The notes: generated by a model from the sequence alone, not told the origin. Shown: positions 39,394 through 51,281, numbered from the stretch's first letter. The stretch is DNA of 64,000 bases from Alphaproteobacteria bacterium (GCA_005884685.1 VBAH01000007.1:62001-126000); one strand, 5' to 3'. Numbers and translations are program-made.

Positions 39394-41781
39394 ATGAAGA
39401 GGGTCGGGCTACCGCTTGATCTTGATCTTGATGCCCAAGGAAGCGATCCAAGCAACGGGTCGCCGGTCGGCGGGCTTGACGGACCGGGCGAGGATGAATT
39501 TTTCCTCGGGTATGGGCTTCCTGCTACGCGAACTCCCCCTGGCGACCTCGAGCTTGTAAATAAGTCGGGCAGCGGCGCAACGCTGGTCAACGGCGGGGCT
39601 TCGGATACCGGCGCAGCAGCGTTTCCTTCCGAGACGATCAGCACCGCCGGCAGCGGACTGGTATTCATCAACACCTATAACGCCGGCGTAAACACCGCTT
39701 TTCACGATGCGATCGTGAGTGCCGAGCACTATCTGGCGAGCCTCTTCACCAACTCGGTCACGGTTCACACGACGTTCGATCTGCAGGCGATCAACCCGGC
39801 TTACAGCGGCGAGAATTCCTTCAACCCGATACACACGTCCTATGCATCGCTTGTCAGCGCGCTGCAAAGCCACGCCACCTCGGCCGATGACTTCGCCGCC
39901 GTTGCGGCGCTCAAAAACCTGAGCGATCCGAGTCATGGCGCTGGATTCTATGTCCCGATCGGCGAAGCGAGAATTCTCGGCCTCGCCGGTGCCGGCAGCG
40001 CGACCGACGACACCGTCATCCTGAACAGCGTCTATTGGACCGCATCCGCCCTGCAGAATTCGCCTGGCGATGCGATCGCGGTCCTCGAGCACGAGCTCAC
40101 AGAAGGGATCATGGGCCGCATCGGGGGCCTCTGGGCTCCGATGGATCTGTTTCGCTTCACGGCGTCAGGCCAGCGCGACTTCACCGGCGGCCAGGACGGC
40201 GTGAAGACCTATTTCTCGACCGACGGCACGAACGTCTACACCGGCTTGCAGTACCACAACCCCATCAATGCATCCGGACAGGACGACGGTCAGGACTGGG
40301 CCGATTGGGATGCGGTCGGCGCCGACGCGAATGTGCACGACCCGTTCGGCCCGGGAGGCCCCAATGTGGGGGGGCCTGGCACGCTGTCGGCGACCGACAT
40401 CCGCATCATGGACGTTCTCGGCTGGACGATCGCGGCGCAGAACCACGCGCCGGTTATCAGCCTGCCGAGCGGTGCAAACGTCGCGGCATCCTCGCGTGGC
40501 CAGGTCTTTTCACTGTCTTCGCTGTTCACCGCGAGCGATGCCGATAACGACGCACTGACCTACATGATCCTCGACAACACGGTCGGCGGCGGCAGCGGGC
40601 ATTTCAACATCAACGGCGTGGCGCAATCGGAGGGTGGCTGGATCGGAGTGACCGCGGCGCAATTGAGCCAGATCACCTTTACGGCGGGTCTCGGTCACTC
40701 GGACGATCTCTATTTCTACGCGTCCGACGGGAAGAGTTCCGATGTCAAAGGCCTCAACCTGATGCCCGCGCCCGACCATGCGCCGGTCATCGGCCTGCCG
40801 AGCGGCGCGAATGTCGGGCCGAGCTCGCACACGCAGACCTTCCAGCTCTCATCGCTGTTCACCGCGAGCGACGCCGATGGCGATCCGCTCACCTACATGA
40901 TCCTCGACAACACCGTCGGAAACGGCAGCGGCCATTTCAACATCAACGGCGTGGCGCAGGCGGAAGGCGGATGGATCGGGGTAACGGCGGCGCAGCTCAG
41001 CCAGGTTACCTTCACGCCGGGCTTCGGCCATTCCGACGATCTCTATTTCTATGCCTCCGACGGGATAGCCTCCGACGTCAAAGGCCTCAACATGCTGGCC
41101 GCGCCCAATCACGCGCCGGTCATCGCCGAGCCGAGCGGCGCGAATATCGGCGCCTCAACGCATGGCCAGGTCTTCCAGTTCTCGTCCCTGTTCACCGCGA
41201 GCGACGCCGACGGCGACCCGCTCACCTACATGATCCTCGACAACACCGTCGGAAACGGCAGCGGCCACTTCAACATTGCGGGCCTCGCGCAACCGGAGGG
41301 CGGCTGGATCGGCGTGACCGCGGCGCAGCTCAGCCAGATCACCTTCACCGCCGGCCAGAGCGGCTCGGACAACCTCTATTTCTATGCGGCCGACGCGGGA
41401 ACATTCGACCTGAAAGGCCTCAATCTTGCGGCGGCGCCCAACCACGCGCCGGTCATCGCTTTGCCGAGCGGGGCGAATGTCGCGACCTCCGTTCATGCTC
41501 AAGTCATCCCGCTGTCGTCGCTGTTCGCCGCGAGCGACGCCGACAACGACGCGCTCGCCTACATGATCCTCGACGGCACGGTGGGAGGCGGCAGCGGACA
41601 CGTCAATGTCGGCGGCATTGCCCAGGCGGAAGGTCAGTGGATCGGGCTAACGGCCGCGCAACTGGCGCAGACCAGCTTTACGTCGGGCACCAGCCATTCG
41701 GACGACTTGTATTTCTACGCGGCCGACAGCCTGACCCACGACTTCAAGGGCCTGCACCTGTTCTCTTACGACTTCGCCTAG
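39394..41781 (+). CDS. Probable type I-secreted metalloprotease with four cadherin-like repeats
   Basis: Protein of 795 residues without N-terminal signal. Residues about 75-345 form a metalloprotease-like domain: INTYNAGVNTAFHDAIVSAE, TTFDLQAINPAYSGENSFNP and the candidate zinc motif His233-Glu in VLEHELTEGIMGR, as in HEITEVMGR-type secreted proteases. Four 111-residue modules follow, each NHAPVI.LPSGANV...SSLFTASDADGDPLTYMILD then SGHFNINGVAQ.EGGWIGV and TAAQLSQITF. These are of the cadherin-like class found in type I-secreted proteins. Export would use an ABC/MFP/TolC machine elsewhere in the genome. The ATG after TTG is preferred as start. Its stop faces the ftsH stop at 9 nt. Confidence 0.82.
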   Translation: MKRVGLPLDLDLDAQGSDPSNGSPVGGLDGPGEDEFFLGYGLPATRTPPGDLELVNKSGSGATLVNGGASDTGAAAFPSETISTAGSGLVFINTYNAGVNTAFHDAIVSAEHYLASLFTNSVTVHTTFDLQAINPAYSGENSFNPIHTSYASLVSALQSHATSADDFAAVAALKNLSDPSHGAGFYVPIGEARILGLAGAGSATDDTVILNSVYWTASALQNSPGDAIAVLEHELTEGIMGRIGGLWAPMDLFRFTASGQRDFTGGQDGVKTYFSTDGTNVYTGLQYHNPINASGQDDGQDWADWDAVGADANVHDPFGPGGPNVGGPGTLSATDIRIMDVLGWTIAAQNHAPVISLPSGANVAASSRGQVFSLSSLFTASDADNDALTYMILDNTVGGGSGHFNINGVAQSEGGWIGVTAAQLSQITFTAGLGHSDDLYFYASDGKSSDVKGLNLMPAPDHAPVIGLPSGANVGPSSHTQTFQLSSLFTASDADGDPLTYMILDNTVGNGSGHFNINGVAQAEGGWIGVTAAQLSQVTFTPGFGHSDDLYFYASDGIASDVKGLNMLAAPNHAPVIAEPSGANIGASTHGQVFQFSSLFTASDADGDPLTYMILDNTVGNGSGHFNIAGLAQPEGGWIGVTAAQLSQITFTAGQSGSDNLYFYAADAGTFDLKGLNLAAAPNHAPVIALPSGANVATSVHAQVIPLSSLFAASDADNDALAYMILDGTVGGGSGHVNVGGIAQAEGQWIGLTAAQLAQTSFTSGTSHSDDLYFYAADSLTHDFKGLHLFSYDFA
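40441..41772 (+). repeat. Four tandem 333-bp coding repeats
   Basis: Repeat units begin at 40441, 40774, 41107 and 41440, an exact 333-bp (111-codon) period. Units 2 and 3 are nearly identical over SSLFTASDADGDPLTYMILD; unit 4 is the most diverged. They encode the calcium-binding-like cadherin modules of the secreted protease. Confidence 0.92.
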
Positions 41782-41790
41782 AAGGACCGC

Positions 41791-43716
<1,926 letters not shown>

Positions 43717-43868
43717 CCCGAGTCCTTAAAAGACCCTGCCCGGATGGCGTTCCATCCGGCGGTCTGGTGGCGGCATTTCCGTGAATCGCGGGCATCCGCG
43801 TCCCACAACGAAACAAGATAGGTTCGGCGGCCCCTTCTGCCAAGGGAATTGGCCGAATCTGCGTCTTT

Positions 43869-45044
43869 CTACCGGGCTTTGGTGAACGCTCCTTTGCGCC
43901 GTTTTGGTCCCGTCGGCGCGGCGGAACGGCGCGCGGGCGCGCGTTCGACCGTGATTTCGCCGGCAAACGTCACCAGCGCGCCCGCAAGGGTGCGGCGGAA
44001 GCGCGCGTCGGGCGATTTTTGCGCCATCGCGGCCGCGAGCGCGTCGTACAGGGCTTCGAGCTTGGCGAGCTCGACCGGCCCTTCATTGCCGACCTGCGCG
44101 ATGGCTCGCCCGAGCAGGCGCAGCGCGATCTCGGCGGGCAAGTCGGCATATTGGCGGCTGAAAACAAGCGGACCGGCGCCGCGCGACAGGCCGGCAGCCG
44201 CCTCCTCGACCGCGTGCTCGATCGCCTGGTCGGCCCGCGCCATGCGCCGCGCAAAGCCGGCCAGCCGACGCGCGTCGAGCCCCTCGGCGGCGAGGCCCGG
44301 CATGAGCTCCCGCAGCCGCGGCCGGGTGAAGCGCGGATCGCGGTTCGAGGGGTCGTCGGCGAAGGGGACTTTGGCCGCGCGCAGGGTCGCAAGCAGGCGC
44401 GATTTGGGGAGGGTGAGGAAGGGACGGAGGAGCAGCAGCGCTCCACCTCCCCCTGCAAGGGGGAGGTCGGCGAGCGAAGCTCGCCGGGTGGGGGTCCGTT
44501 GCGAGAAGTTGACCCCTCCCCGATCGCCTGCGGCGATCGACCCTCCCCTTTCAGGGGAGGGTAACGGAGCGCGCGGCACCATCCCCCGCAATCCACTCAA
44601 CCCGCTCCCGCGCGCCAGCCGAAACAACACCGTCTCGGCCTGATCGTCGAGCGTATGCGCAGTGAGGATGTGACCCGCGCCGGCCCGGCGTGCCGCGTCG
44701 CCAAGCAGCCGATAGCGCGCGGCACGCGCGGCTTCCTGAATGCCGGTGTTGGGTTTCTTGCCCGCCCAGCGCAGCGTGCGATGCGCAACGTTGAGCTTCT
44801 TCGCGAGTCGCTTCACGGCGAGCGCCTCGCGCGTGGACGCCTGGCGCAAGCCATGATCGATCGTGACGGCGATCAGCCTTGGGCCGCGCTTGCGCTTCGC
44901 GCGCCAGCGCGCCGCGAGCCACAGCAATGCCGTCGAGTCCGGTCCGCCTGACACCGCGAGAATCAGGACGGGAGCGTCGGAAAGATCGGCGAACAGCGCG
45001 GCCGCTTCGGATGCCGAGACCGGAGCCTCAGAGGCAGCCGACAC
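43869..45044 (-). CDS. tilS: tRNA(Ile)-lysidine synthase with an in-frame repeat insertion
   Basis: Modifies the CAU anticodon of a tRNA-Ile to lysidine-AU so that it reads AUA. The 391-residue enzyme has the PP-loop ILAVSGGPDSTALLWLAARW, the tRNA-binding IDHGLRQASTREALAVKRLA and HTLDDQAETVLFRLARGSGL. The catalytic half ends near GMVPRAP. After that, about 40 codons are encoded by a palindromic intergenic repeat (PLPSPERGGSIAAGDRGGVN ... LADLPLAGGG). The normal sequence LLLLRPFLTLPKSRLLATLR then resumes in frame. The start overlaps the upstream cpoB stop by 17 nt. The insertion lies where a short loop would be expected. Confidence 0.93.
   Translation of the reverse strand: MSAASEAPVSASEAAALFADLSDAPVLILAVSGGPDSTALLWLAARWRAKRKRGPRLIAVTIDHGLRQASTREALAVKRLAKKLNVAHRTLRWAGKKPNTGIQEAARAARYRLLGDAARRAGAGHILTAHTLDDQAETVLFRLARGSGLSGLRGMVPRAPLPSPERGGSIAAGDRGGVNFSQRTPTRRASLADLPLAGGGGALLLLRPFLTLPKSRLLATLRAAKVPFADDPSNRDPRFTRPRLRELMPGLAAEGLDARRLAGFARRMARADQAIEHAVEEAAAGLSRGAGPLVFSRQYADLPAEIALRLLGRAIAQVGNEGPVELAKLEALYDALAAAMAQKSPDARFRRTLAGALVTFAGEITVERAPARRSAAPTGPKRRKGAFTKAR
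44446..44565. repeat. Palindromic repeat, family K, copy 1, inside tilS
   Basis: CCTCCCCCTGCAAGGGGGAG at one end and CCCTCCCCTTTCAGGGGAGG at the other, with inner GCGAGCGAAGCTCGC and GATCGCCTGCGGCGATC stems. The length of 120 bp is exactly 40 codons, so the frame is kept. It belongs to the same family as the intergenic element at 51282-51412. Confidence 0.88.
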
Positions 45045-46086
45045 GCTTCTGTTCTTTTTCCGCGGTGGTCTTCACGTTCGCGGGCGCCTTCGGATACTTG
45101 CGCGGAATCTCGCCGAGGGTCGCGCACGCGGCCTGCTTCTCGTTCAGCGCCGCGAGCGACTGGCCGAGCCGCAGCAGCGAGTCCGGCGCCTTGCCGGCCC
45201 GCTCGAATTTGGTCGACACGGTGAGGAACGATTCCGCGGCCTCGCGGTAGCGCTGGCGCTGGAACAGGCTTTCGCCGAGCCAATAGTTCGCATCCGCCGC
45301 GAGGTGGTCGCCGGGATATTTCTTCAGGAACGTGCGCAGGCCTTCCTCGGCGAGCGCGTAGTCCTTGCGCAGCACGTAGCCGTAGGCGAGATCGTATTCG
45401 TCGCGCGGCGTGTTCGACGGCGCCATCACCATCTGCTGGCCGGTGCCGCCCGGGTTGCGCGACGGCGGCGCAGGCAGCGCGCCGGGAATCTGGCGCACCT
45501 CGCGCCGCGGGGGCGGCATGTTCGCGGCTTCCTCCGCCATGACGCCGAGGTCGAGCGGGTCGCCGGCGCCCTGGCGGCCGCCGGGCGCGCCGATGTAAGG
45601 CGGCTCGTCGCTCGCCTGATTGTCGAGCGGCGGCGCGGCCGCGATCGTGCCGCGCGCACCGAGCGCACGCGGCACGCCGGGGGCATTCGGATTCATGTTC
45701 GGATCGAAGGCGTCGCCGCGCCGTCCGCCCGCGGGAGGCGGCGGCGAATACGGCTCGATCATCGGCGCGGTCTGTTGCGGATAGGCCTGTTGCTGCGGAT
45801 AGGCCTGTTGCGGGGAGGCCGGAGGCGGCGAATATTGCGGCTGCGGCGCATTCGGGCGCGCCGGAATGGTCTGCGGCGCTCCCGGCGCGCGCGCCTGCTG
45901 CTGTTCGAGCTGCTGATTGCGGTACTGCAACTGCTCGACCTGGCCGGTGAGCTGGCGCACCTGGTTTTCCAGCCGGCTGAGCCGGTTCACCAGTTCGGAT
46001 TCGGACATCTGCGCGCGCGCCGGCGACGCAAGAGCCGCGCCCGCCAGAATGGCCGGCAGCAGGAAACTGCGAAGATCACGCGTCAT
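45028..46086 (-). CDS. cpoB: Tol-Pal system protein CpoB (YbgF)
   Basis: Periplasmic protein of 352 residues that coordinates Tol-Pal with peptidoglycan synthesis at division. It has a signal peptide (LRSFLLPAILAGAALASPARA), then a coiled-coil trimerisation segment (SESELVNRLSRLENQVRQLT ... QLEQQQ). A long Pro/Gln-rich linker with repeated PQQAYPQQ follows. The C-terminal TPR domain includes DEYDLAYGYVLRKDYALAEE and YWLGESLFQRQRYREAAESF. The start is the ATG just before the signal. It overlaps tilS downstream. Pal, its normal upstream neighbour, is 6.6 kb away. Confidence 0.93.
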   Translation of the reverse strand: MTRDLRSFLLPAILAGAALASPARAQMSESELVNRLSRLENQVRQLTGQVEQLQYRNQQLEQQQARAPGAPQTIPARPNAPQPQYSPPPASPQQAYPQQQAYPQQTAPMIEPYSPPPPAGGRRGDAFDPNMNPNAPGVPRALGARGTIAAAPPLDNQASDEPPYIGAPGGRQGAGDPLDLGVMAEEAANMPPPRREVRQIPGALPAPPSRNPGGTGQQMVMAPSNTPRDEYDLAYGYVLRKDYALAEEGLRTFLKKYPGDHLAADANYWLGESLFQRQRYREAAESFLTVSTKFERAGKAPDSLLRLGQSLAALNEKQAACATLGEIPRKYPKAPANVKTTAEKEQKRVGCL

Positions 46087-46168
46087 GATTAGGCCCGCCC
46101 TGACGGCGCCACACAATACGAATCGCTGCGTCCAAATTGTGACTGAGGAGTTTAGGTTTGATTAACGA

Positions 46169-46306
46169 TGGCTGTCATTCCGGGGCGACGCAAAGCGTCG
46201 AGCCCGTAATCCATAACCCCGAAACTCTATGTGTGGCACCGCTGGAGCAATAGCTGCAACGTCTGTGGTTATGGTCCCGGGCTCGCGCGCGTTGCGCGCG
46301 CCCGGG
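46169..46306. repeat. Palindromic intergenic repeat, family D, copy 2
   Basis: Begins GCTGTCATTCCGGGGC with GACGCAAAGCGTC, GTAATCCATAACC / GGTTATGG arms and a terminal CGGGACGACAG. It is the diverged partner of the 19957-20080 element and lies between fadD and cpoB. Confidence 0.7.
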
Positions 46307-46321
46307 ACGACAGCGGCGAAC

Positions 46322-48013
46322 TCACGCCGCCTTCTGCTTCGCCGGCTCGTCGCGCAACGCGCGGCGCAATATTTTCCCGACCGGCGTCTTCGGCAGCTCG
46401 TCGCGGAATTCGATGATCTTCGGCCGCTTGTAGTTGGTGAGCTGCTCGGCGAGGAATTTCGACAGCTCGGTGTCGGTCAGCGCCGGGTCGCGCCGCACCA
46501 CGAAAGCCTTCACGGCCTCGCCCGAGGCTGCGTCGGGCACGCCGATCACCGCGCATTCGAGCACGCCCGGATGCATCGCGATCACGTCCTCGACCTCGTT
46601 CGGATAGACGTTGAAGCCCGACACCAGCACCATGTCCTTCTTGCGGTCGACGATCTTGAAGCGCCCCTTCTCGTCCATCACGCCGATGTCGCCGGTGCGG
46701 AAGAAGCCGTCCTTGGTCATCACCTGCGCGGTCTCTTCCGGGCGCTGCCAGTAGCCGGCCATGACTTGCGGGCCGCGCGCGCAGATCTCGCCCGGGCTTC
46801 CCATCGGCACTTCGTTGCCGTCGTCGTCGCGGATCGAGACTTCCGTCGACGGCACCGGCAGGCCGATCGTGCCGGTGAACTCGTTGGAGTCGCCGGGCGT
46901 GCAGGTTAGCGTCGGCGAGGTCTCGGACAGGCCGTAACCTTCCACCACCGGCACGCCGGTCGCCTTGAGCCAGCGTTCGGCGACCGCACGCTGCACCGCC
47001 ATGCCGCCGCCGACCGCGATCTTCAATTGCGAGAAATCGATCTTGCCGAAGTCCGGGTGGTTGAGCAGTGCATTGAACAGCGTGTTCACCGCCGGGAAAT
47101 CGTGCACCTTGTACTTCTGCAGTTCCTTCACGAAGCCGGCAATATCGCGCGGATTCGGGATCAGCAGGCAAACGCCGCCGGCGCGCATCCCGAGCAGGAA
47201 GCACGCGGTCAGCGCGAAGATGTGATAGAGCGGCAGCGCCGTGACGATCATCAGCTGATCGACCTTCGGCTCCTTCGAAAGGGACGGCTGCAGCCAGGCA
47301 TCGTTCTGCAGCACGTTCGCCACGATGTTGCGGTGTAACAGCGTCGCGCCCTTCGATACGCCGGTGGTGCCCCCGGTGTATTGCAGGAACGCCACGTCAT
47401 CGGGCGTGATGGCGCGCGTCGACAGCGCCTTGCCCTTGCCGGACGCCAGCGCGGCCTTGAACTGCACCGCGTCGGGGAGCGAATAGGCCGGCACCATCTT
47501 CTTCACCTTGCGCACGACCAGATTGACGATCGCGCCCTTCGGGAAGCCGAGCATGTCGCCCATGTTGGCGAGGATCACGTGCTTGACGCGCGTGTTCTTG
47601 ATGATCTTTTCCAACGTGGTGGCGAAGTTCTCCAGGATGACGATCGCCTCGGCGCCCGAGTCGTTGAGCTGATGCTCCAGCTCGCGCGGCGTATAGAGCG
47701 GATTGACGTTCACCACCGTCATGCCGGCGCGCAGGATGCCGGACGTCGCGACCGGGTACTGCAGCACGTTCGGCATCATCACGGCGACGCGGTCGCCGAA
47801 CTTCAGGCCGGTGCTCTGCAGGTAGGCGGCGAAGTCGCGCGACATGTCGTCGAGCTCGCCGTAGCTGATCGCCTTGTCCATGCAGATGAACGCGCGGCGG
47901 TCGCGGTATTTGGCAAAGCATTCCTCCAGCAGCGCGACCAGCGAACTGTATTGCGTCGTATCGATCTCGGTCGGCACGCCGGCCGGATAGTTCTTCAGCC
48001 AGATGCGGTCCAT
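46322..48013 (-). CDS. fadD: Long-chain fatty acid-CoA ligase
   Basis: Activates fatty acids to acyl-CoA with ATP at the inner membrane before beta-oxidation or lipid synthesis. The 563-residue protein has the AMP-binding signature [37 protein letters not shown] and the hinge [20 protein letters not shown]. The catalytic lysine is in [18 protein letters not shown]. The ATG chosen has GGGGGAG 4 nt upstream. It lies alone between the RND pump and cpoB, where Tol-Pal genes would be expected to run on. Confidence 0.93.
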   Translation of the reverse strand: MDRIWLKNYPAGVPTEIDTTQYSSLVALLEECFAKYRDRRAFICMDKAISYGELDDMSRDFAAYLQSTGLKFGDRVAVMMPNVLQYPVATSGILRAGMTVVNVNPLYTPRELEHQLNDSGAEAIVILENFATTLEKIIKNTRVKHVILANMGDMLGFPKGAIVNLVVRKVKKMVPAYSLPDAVQFKAALASGKGKALSTRAITPDDVAFLQYTGGTTGVSKGATLLHRNIVANVLQNDAWLQPSLSKEPKVDQLMIVTALPLYHIFALTACFLLGMRAGGVCLLIPNPRDIAGFVKELQKYKVHDFPAVNTLFNALLNHPDFGKIDFSQLKIAVGGGMAVQRAVAERWLKATGVPVVEGYGLSETSPTLTCTPGDSNEFTGTIGLPVPSTEVSIRDDDGNEVPMGSPGEICARGPQVMAGYWQRPEETAQVMTKDGFFRTGDIGVMDEKGRFKIVDRKKDMVLVSGFNVYPNEVEDVIAMHPGVLECAVIGVPDAASGEAVKAFVVRRDPALTDTELSKFLAEQLTNYKRPKIIEFRDELPKTPVGKILRRALRDEPAKQKAA

Positions 48014-48106
48014 GCGTCTCCCCCGTGGCGGCCGTGCGGGCCGGTTTGGCGCCATTGTGACGTTGTGGCGCCGTTTGTCACTAGCGCGGGCGCGCGCCCC
48101 GCCGCG

Positions 48107-51100
48107 TCACTCCGCCGCCGCGGTCTCGGCCGGCCGCTGCTTGCGCCCCTTCACCCATTCCTCGAAGCGCTGGATCAGCACGAACAGCGAGGGCACGAAC
48201 AGCACCGCCAGGCAAGTGGAGGCGATCATGCCGGTGAACACCGTGATGCCGATCGACTTGCGCGCGGAGGCGCCCGCGCCGGTCGCGATCACCAGCGGCA
48301 CGACCGAGAGAATGAAGGCGATCGACGTCATCAGGATCGGGCGGAAGCGCGCGCGGGCGGCCTCGACCGCGGCCTGCACGATCGGATGGCCTTCCTTGAG
48401 CCGCCGCTCCCGCGCGACCTCGACGATCAGGATGGCGTTCTTGGCGGAGAGCGCGATCAGCAGGATCAGGCCGATCTGCACATAAAGGTTGGCGTCGACC
48501 TTCAGACCGAGCAGCGCGGTCGCCGGTCCCACCAGCGCGAGCGGCACCGAGAGCACGATCGCGAGCGGCGCGTACCAGCTCTCATACTGGCCGGCCAGCA
48601 CCAGATAGACGAGCAGCAGGCCGAGCCCGAACACCAGGTACATCTGACTGCCGACAAGCTTCTCCTGGTACGACAGCGCGGTCCACTCGTAACCGGTGCC
48701 GCCGGGCAGAATGCGTGCCGCCATCTGCTCCATCAGCGCCATCCCCTGCCCGGAGGAGACGCCCTGCACCGGAATCGCGATCACGGTTGCGGTCGGGTAC
48801 AGATTGTAGAGGCTGATGAGCGGCGGCCCGGTCGTCGGTTCAATGCTCGCAAGCGTGCCGATCGGCACGTTCTGGCCCTGGCTGTTGCGCACCGAGAGGT
48901 TCGCGACGTCTTCCGGGCGCAGGCGGAATTGCGCATCGGCCTGCACATAGGCCTGGAAGGTGCGGCCGAAGCGATTGAACTGCACAACGTAGGTCGACCC
49001 GAGGAATGTTTGGATGGACGAGAACACCTGATCGACATTGACGTGCAGGGTCTGCGCCTTCACGCGGTCGACCTCGATGCGGTACTGCGGCGCGTCGGAG
49101 CGGAACGTCGTCAACACGCGCTGGAAGCTCGACTGCCCGCTGCCGGCCGCGACCATCGCGTCGGCGAGGCCCTGCAGCTTGGCGAAATCGAAGCTGCCGT
49201 CGCGCAACTCGAGCTGCATGGTCGCGCCCGACGCATTGCCGACGCCCTGGATCGGCGGCGGCGGCACGACCAGCACGCGCGCATCCATCACGTCGCCCAT
49301 CGCGCGGTTCATGCCGACGAACAGCGACAGCAGGTCCTGCCCCTTGCCGCGCTCGCTCCATGGCTTGAGCGTGACGTAGCTGACGCCCGCGCTCGACAGC
49401 GAGGCCGAATTGTCGAGCGGCGAGATGCCCGCCACCGTGACGACCTGATCGACGCCGGGCGTGTTGCGCGCGATCGCCGCGACCTGATCCATCGCCTTCT
49501 GGGTGCGCTCGAGCGAGGCTCCGTCGGGAAGCTGAACGGCGACCACAAGGTAGCCCTGGTCCTCGATCGGGATGAAGCCGGCAGCCACGCGCGAGAGACC
49601 GTAGAGGCCGCCCGCGACGATCAGCAGCGCGATCAGCACCGCGACGACACTCGCGGACGCCATGCGGGCGATCAGGCGCGTGTATCCCCGCTCCACCGCG
49701 TCATAGCCGCGGTTGAAGAAGCGGTACGCGATGTTGCGCTTCTCGGGCGGCACCGGCGCGCGCATCCAGAGCGCGGCCTGCGTCGGCTTGAGCGTCGCGG
49801 CATTGATGGCGGAGAGCAGCGCGGTCGCGGCGATCACCAGCGCAAATTGCGCGTACATCCTGCCGGTCAGCCCGGGCATGAACGCCGCCGGGATGAACAC
49901 CGACATCAGCACCAGCGTGATGCCGATGATCGGGCCGAACAGCTCATCCATCGCTTTGATAGCCGCGTCGTGCGCGGTCAGACCGCGCTCGATATTGTGC
50001 GCGACGCCCTCCACGATGACGATCGCATCGTCGACCACGATGCCGATCGCGAGCACGATCGCGAACAGCGTCGAGAGATTGATGGAAAACCCGAGCGCCG
50101 CCATCGCCGCGAAGGCGCCGATGATCGTCACCGGCACGGTCGTCGCCGGGATCAGCATCGCGCGCCAGTCCTGCAGGAAGATCAGGATCACGACGAGCAC
50201 GAGCAGCGCGGCCTCGATCAGCGTCTTGTAGACTTCCTTGATCGCCTCATCGACGAACTTGGTCGTGTCGAACGGGACCTCGAACACGAGCCCGGCGGGA
50301 AATTCGCGCGCGAGCTCGGCCATGCGCTTCTCGACGGCCGTCTGCACGCTGATTGCGTTCGCGCCGGGCGACTGGAAGATGGCGATGCCGGCAGCCGGCC
50401 GGTCGTTGACCTTGAAGATCTGGCCGTAGCTCTGCGCGCCAAGCTCGGCGCGGCCGACGTCGCGCAGGCGCGTGATCTCGCCGGCATTGCCGGTCTTGAC
50501 GATGACGTTCTCGAACTGGTCGGGATCGACGAGGCGGCCCTGCACGATCACGGTGTACTGGAACGGCTGGCCCTCTCGCGTCGGCGGCCCGCCGATCTGG
50601 CCGGCCGCGACCTGCTGGCTCTGCTGCTGCAGCGCCTGGGTCACGTCCTGCGTGGTCAGGCCGCGCGCCTTGAGCTTTTCGGGATCGAGCCAGACGCGGA
50701 TCGAATATTGCCCGGCGCCGAAGATCGCCACGTTGCCGACACCGGGCAGGCGCGCGAGCTCGTCCTTGAGCCGGATGGTCGCGTAGTTCGCGAGATAGAG
50801 GCTGTCGAAGCGCTTGTCCGGCGAGATCAGCGTGACGAACGACAGGATCGCGGTCGATTGCTTCTGGACGTTGACGCCCTGCTTCTGCACCGCATCGGGC
50901 AATGACGAGAGCGCCGCTGAGACGCGGTTCTGCACCAGCACCTGCGCGAAGTTGAGATCGGTTCCAATGCGGAACGTGACGATGAGCGTGTAGGTGCCGT
51001 CGGACGTGCTCGTCGACTGCATGTAGATCATGTTCTCGACGCCGTTCACCTGCTGCTCGATAGGCAGCGCCACGGTGTCGACCAGGGTGCGCGCGCTGGC

Positions 51101-51256
51101 GCCCGGATAGCGCGTCTGCACCTGCACGGTCGGCGGCGTGATGTCCGGATATTGCGCGACCGGCAGGCTGAACAGCGCGACCGCGCCGATCACGACCATC
51201 AGGATCGCCAGCACGTTGGCGAGAACCGGACGTTCGATGAAATAGCGGGAGATCAT
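48107..51256 (-). CDS. RND multidrug efflux transporter (HAE1 family)
   Basis: Inner-membrane proton-driven pump of 1049 residues, AcrB/MexB/MexF-like. It begins ISRYFIERPVLANVLAILMV. Proton-relay aspartates lie in LAIGIVVDDAIVIVEG and the lysine in ALSAKNAILIVEVARERRLK. Two halves of six helices each flank large periplasmic porter and docking loops (PGASARTLVDTVALPIEQQV; GGTGYEWTALSYQEKLVGSQ). It exports drugs or other hydrophobic compounds with the adaptor encoded upstream; no outer-membrane channel gene is adjacent. Substrate range is not predictable. Confidence 0.96.
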   Translation of the reverse strand: MISRYFIERPVLANVLAILMVVIGAVALFSLPVAQYPDITPPTVQVQTRYPGASARTLVDTVALPIEQQVNGVENMIYMQSTSTSDGTYTLIVTFRIGTDLNFAQVLVQNRVSAALSSLPDAVQKQGVNVQKQSTAILSFVTLISPDKRFDSLYLANYATIRLKDELARLPGVGNVAIFGAGQYSIRVWLDPEKLKARGLTTQDVTQALQQQSQQVAAGQIGGPPTREGQPFQYTVIVQGRLVDPDQFENVIVKTGNAGEITRLRDVGRAELGAQSYGQIFKVNDRPAAGIAIFQSPGANAISVQTAVEKRMAELAREFPAGLVFEVPFDTTKFVDEAIKEVYKTLIEAALLVLVVILIFLQDWRAMLIPATTVPVTIIGAFAAMAALGFSINLSTLFAIVLAIGIVVDDAIVIVEGVAHNIERGLTAHDAAIKAMDELFGPIIGITLVLMSVFIPAAFMPGLTGRMYAQFALVIAATALLSAINAATLKPTQAALWMRAPVPPEKRNIAYRFFNRGYDAVERGYTRLIARMASASVVAVLIALLIVAGGLYGLSRVAAGFIPIEDQGYLVVAVQLPDGASLERTQKAMDQVAAIARNTPGVDQVVTVAGISPLDNSASLSSAGVSYVTLKPWSERGKGQDLLSLFVGMNRAMGDVMDARVLVVPPPPIQGVGNASGATMQLELRDGSFDFAKLQGLADAMVAAGSGQSSFQRVLTTFRSDAPQYRIEVDRVKAQTLHVNVDQVFSSIQTFLGSTYVVQFNRFGRTFQAYVQADAQFRLRPEDVANLSVRNSQGQNVPIGTLASIEPTTGPPLISLYNLYPTATVIAIPVQGVSSGQGMALMEQMAARILPGGTGYEWTALSYQEKLVGSQMYLVFGLGLLLVYLVLAGQYESWYAPLAIVLSVPLALVGPATALLGLKVDANLYVQIGLILLIALSAKNAILIVEVARERRLKEGHPIVQAAVEAARARFRPILMTSIAFILSVVPLVIATGAGASARKSIGITVFTGMIASTCLAVLFVPSLFVLIQRFEEWVKGRKQRPAETAAAE

Positions 51257-51281
51257 CGGACCGGCCCCACGCTCCTGTTAC

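Noticed and set aside
47381-50905. Very long forward-strand open frame (1174 codons)
   Set aside because: It is antisense to fadD and the RND pump gene; the protein is Arg/His/Asp-rich low complexity as expected from the complementary frame of GC-rich genes.
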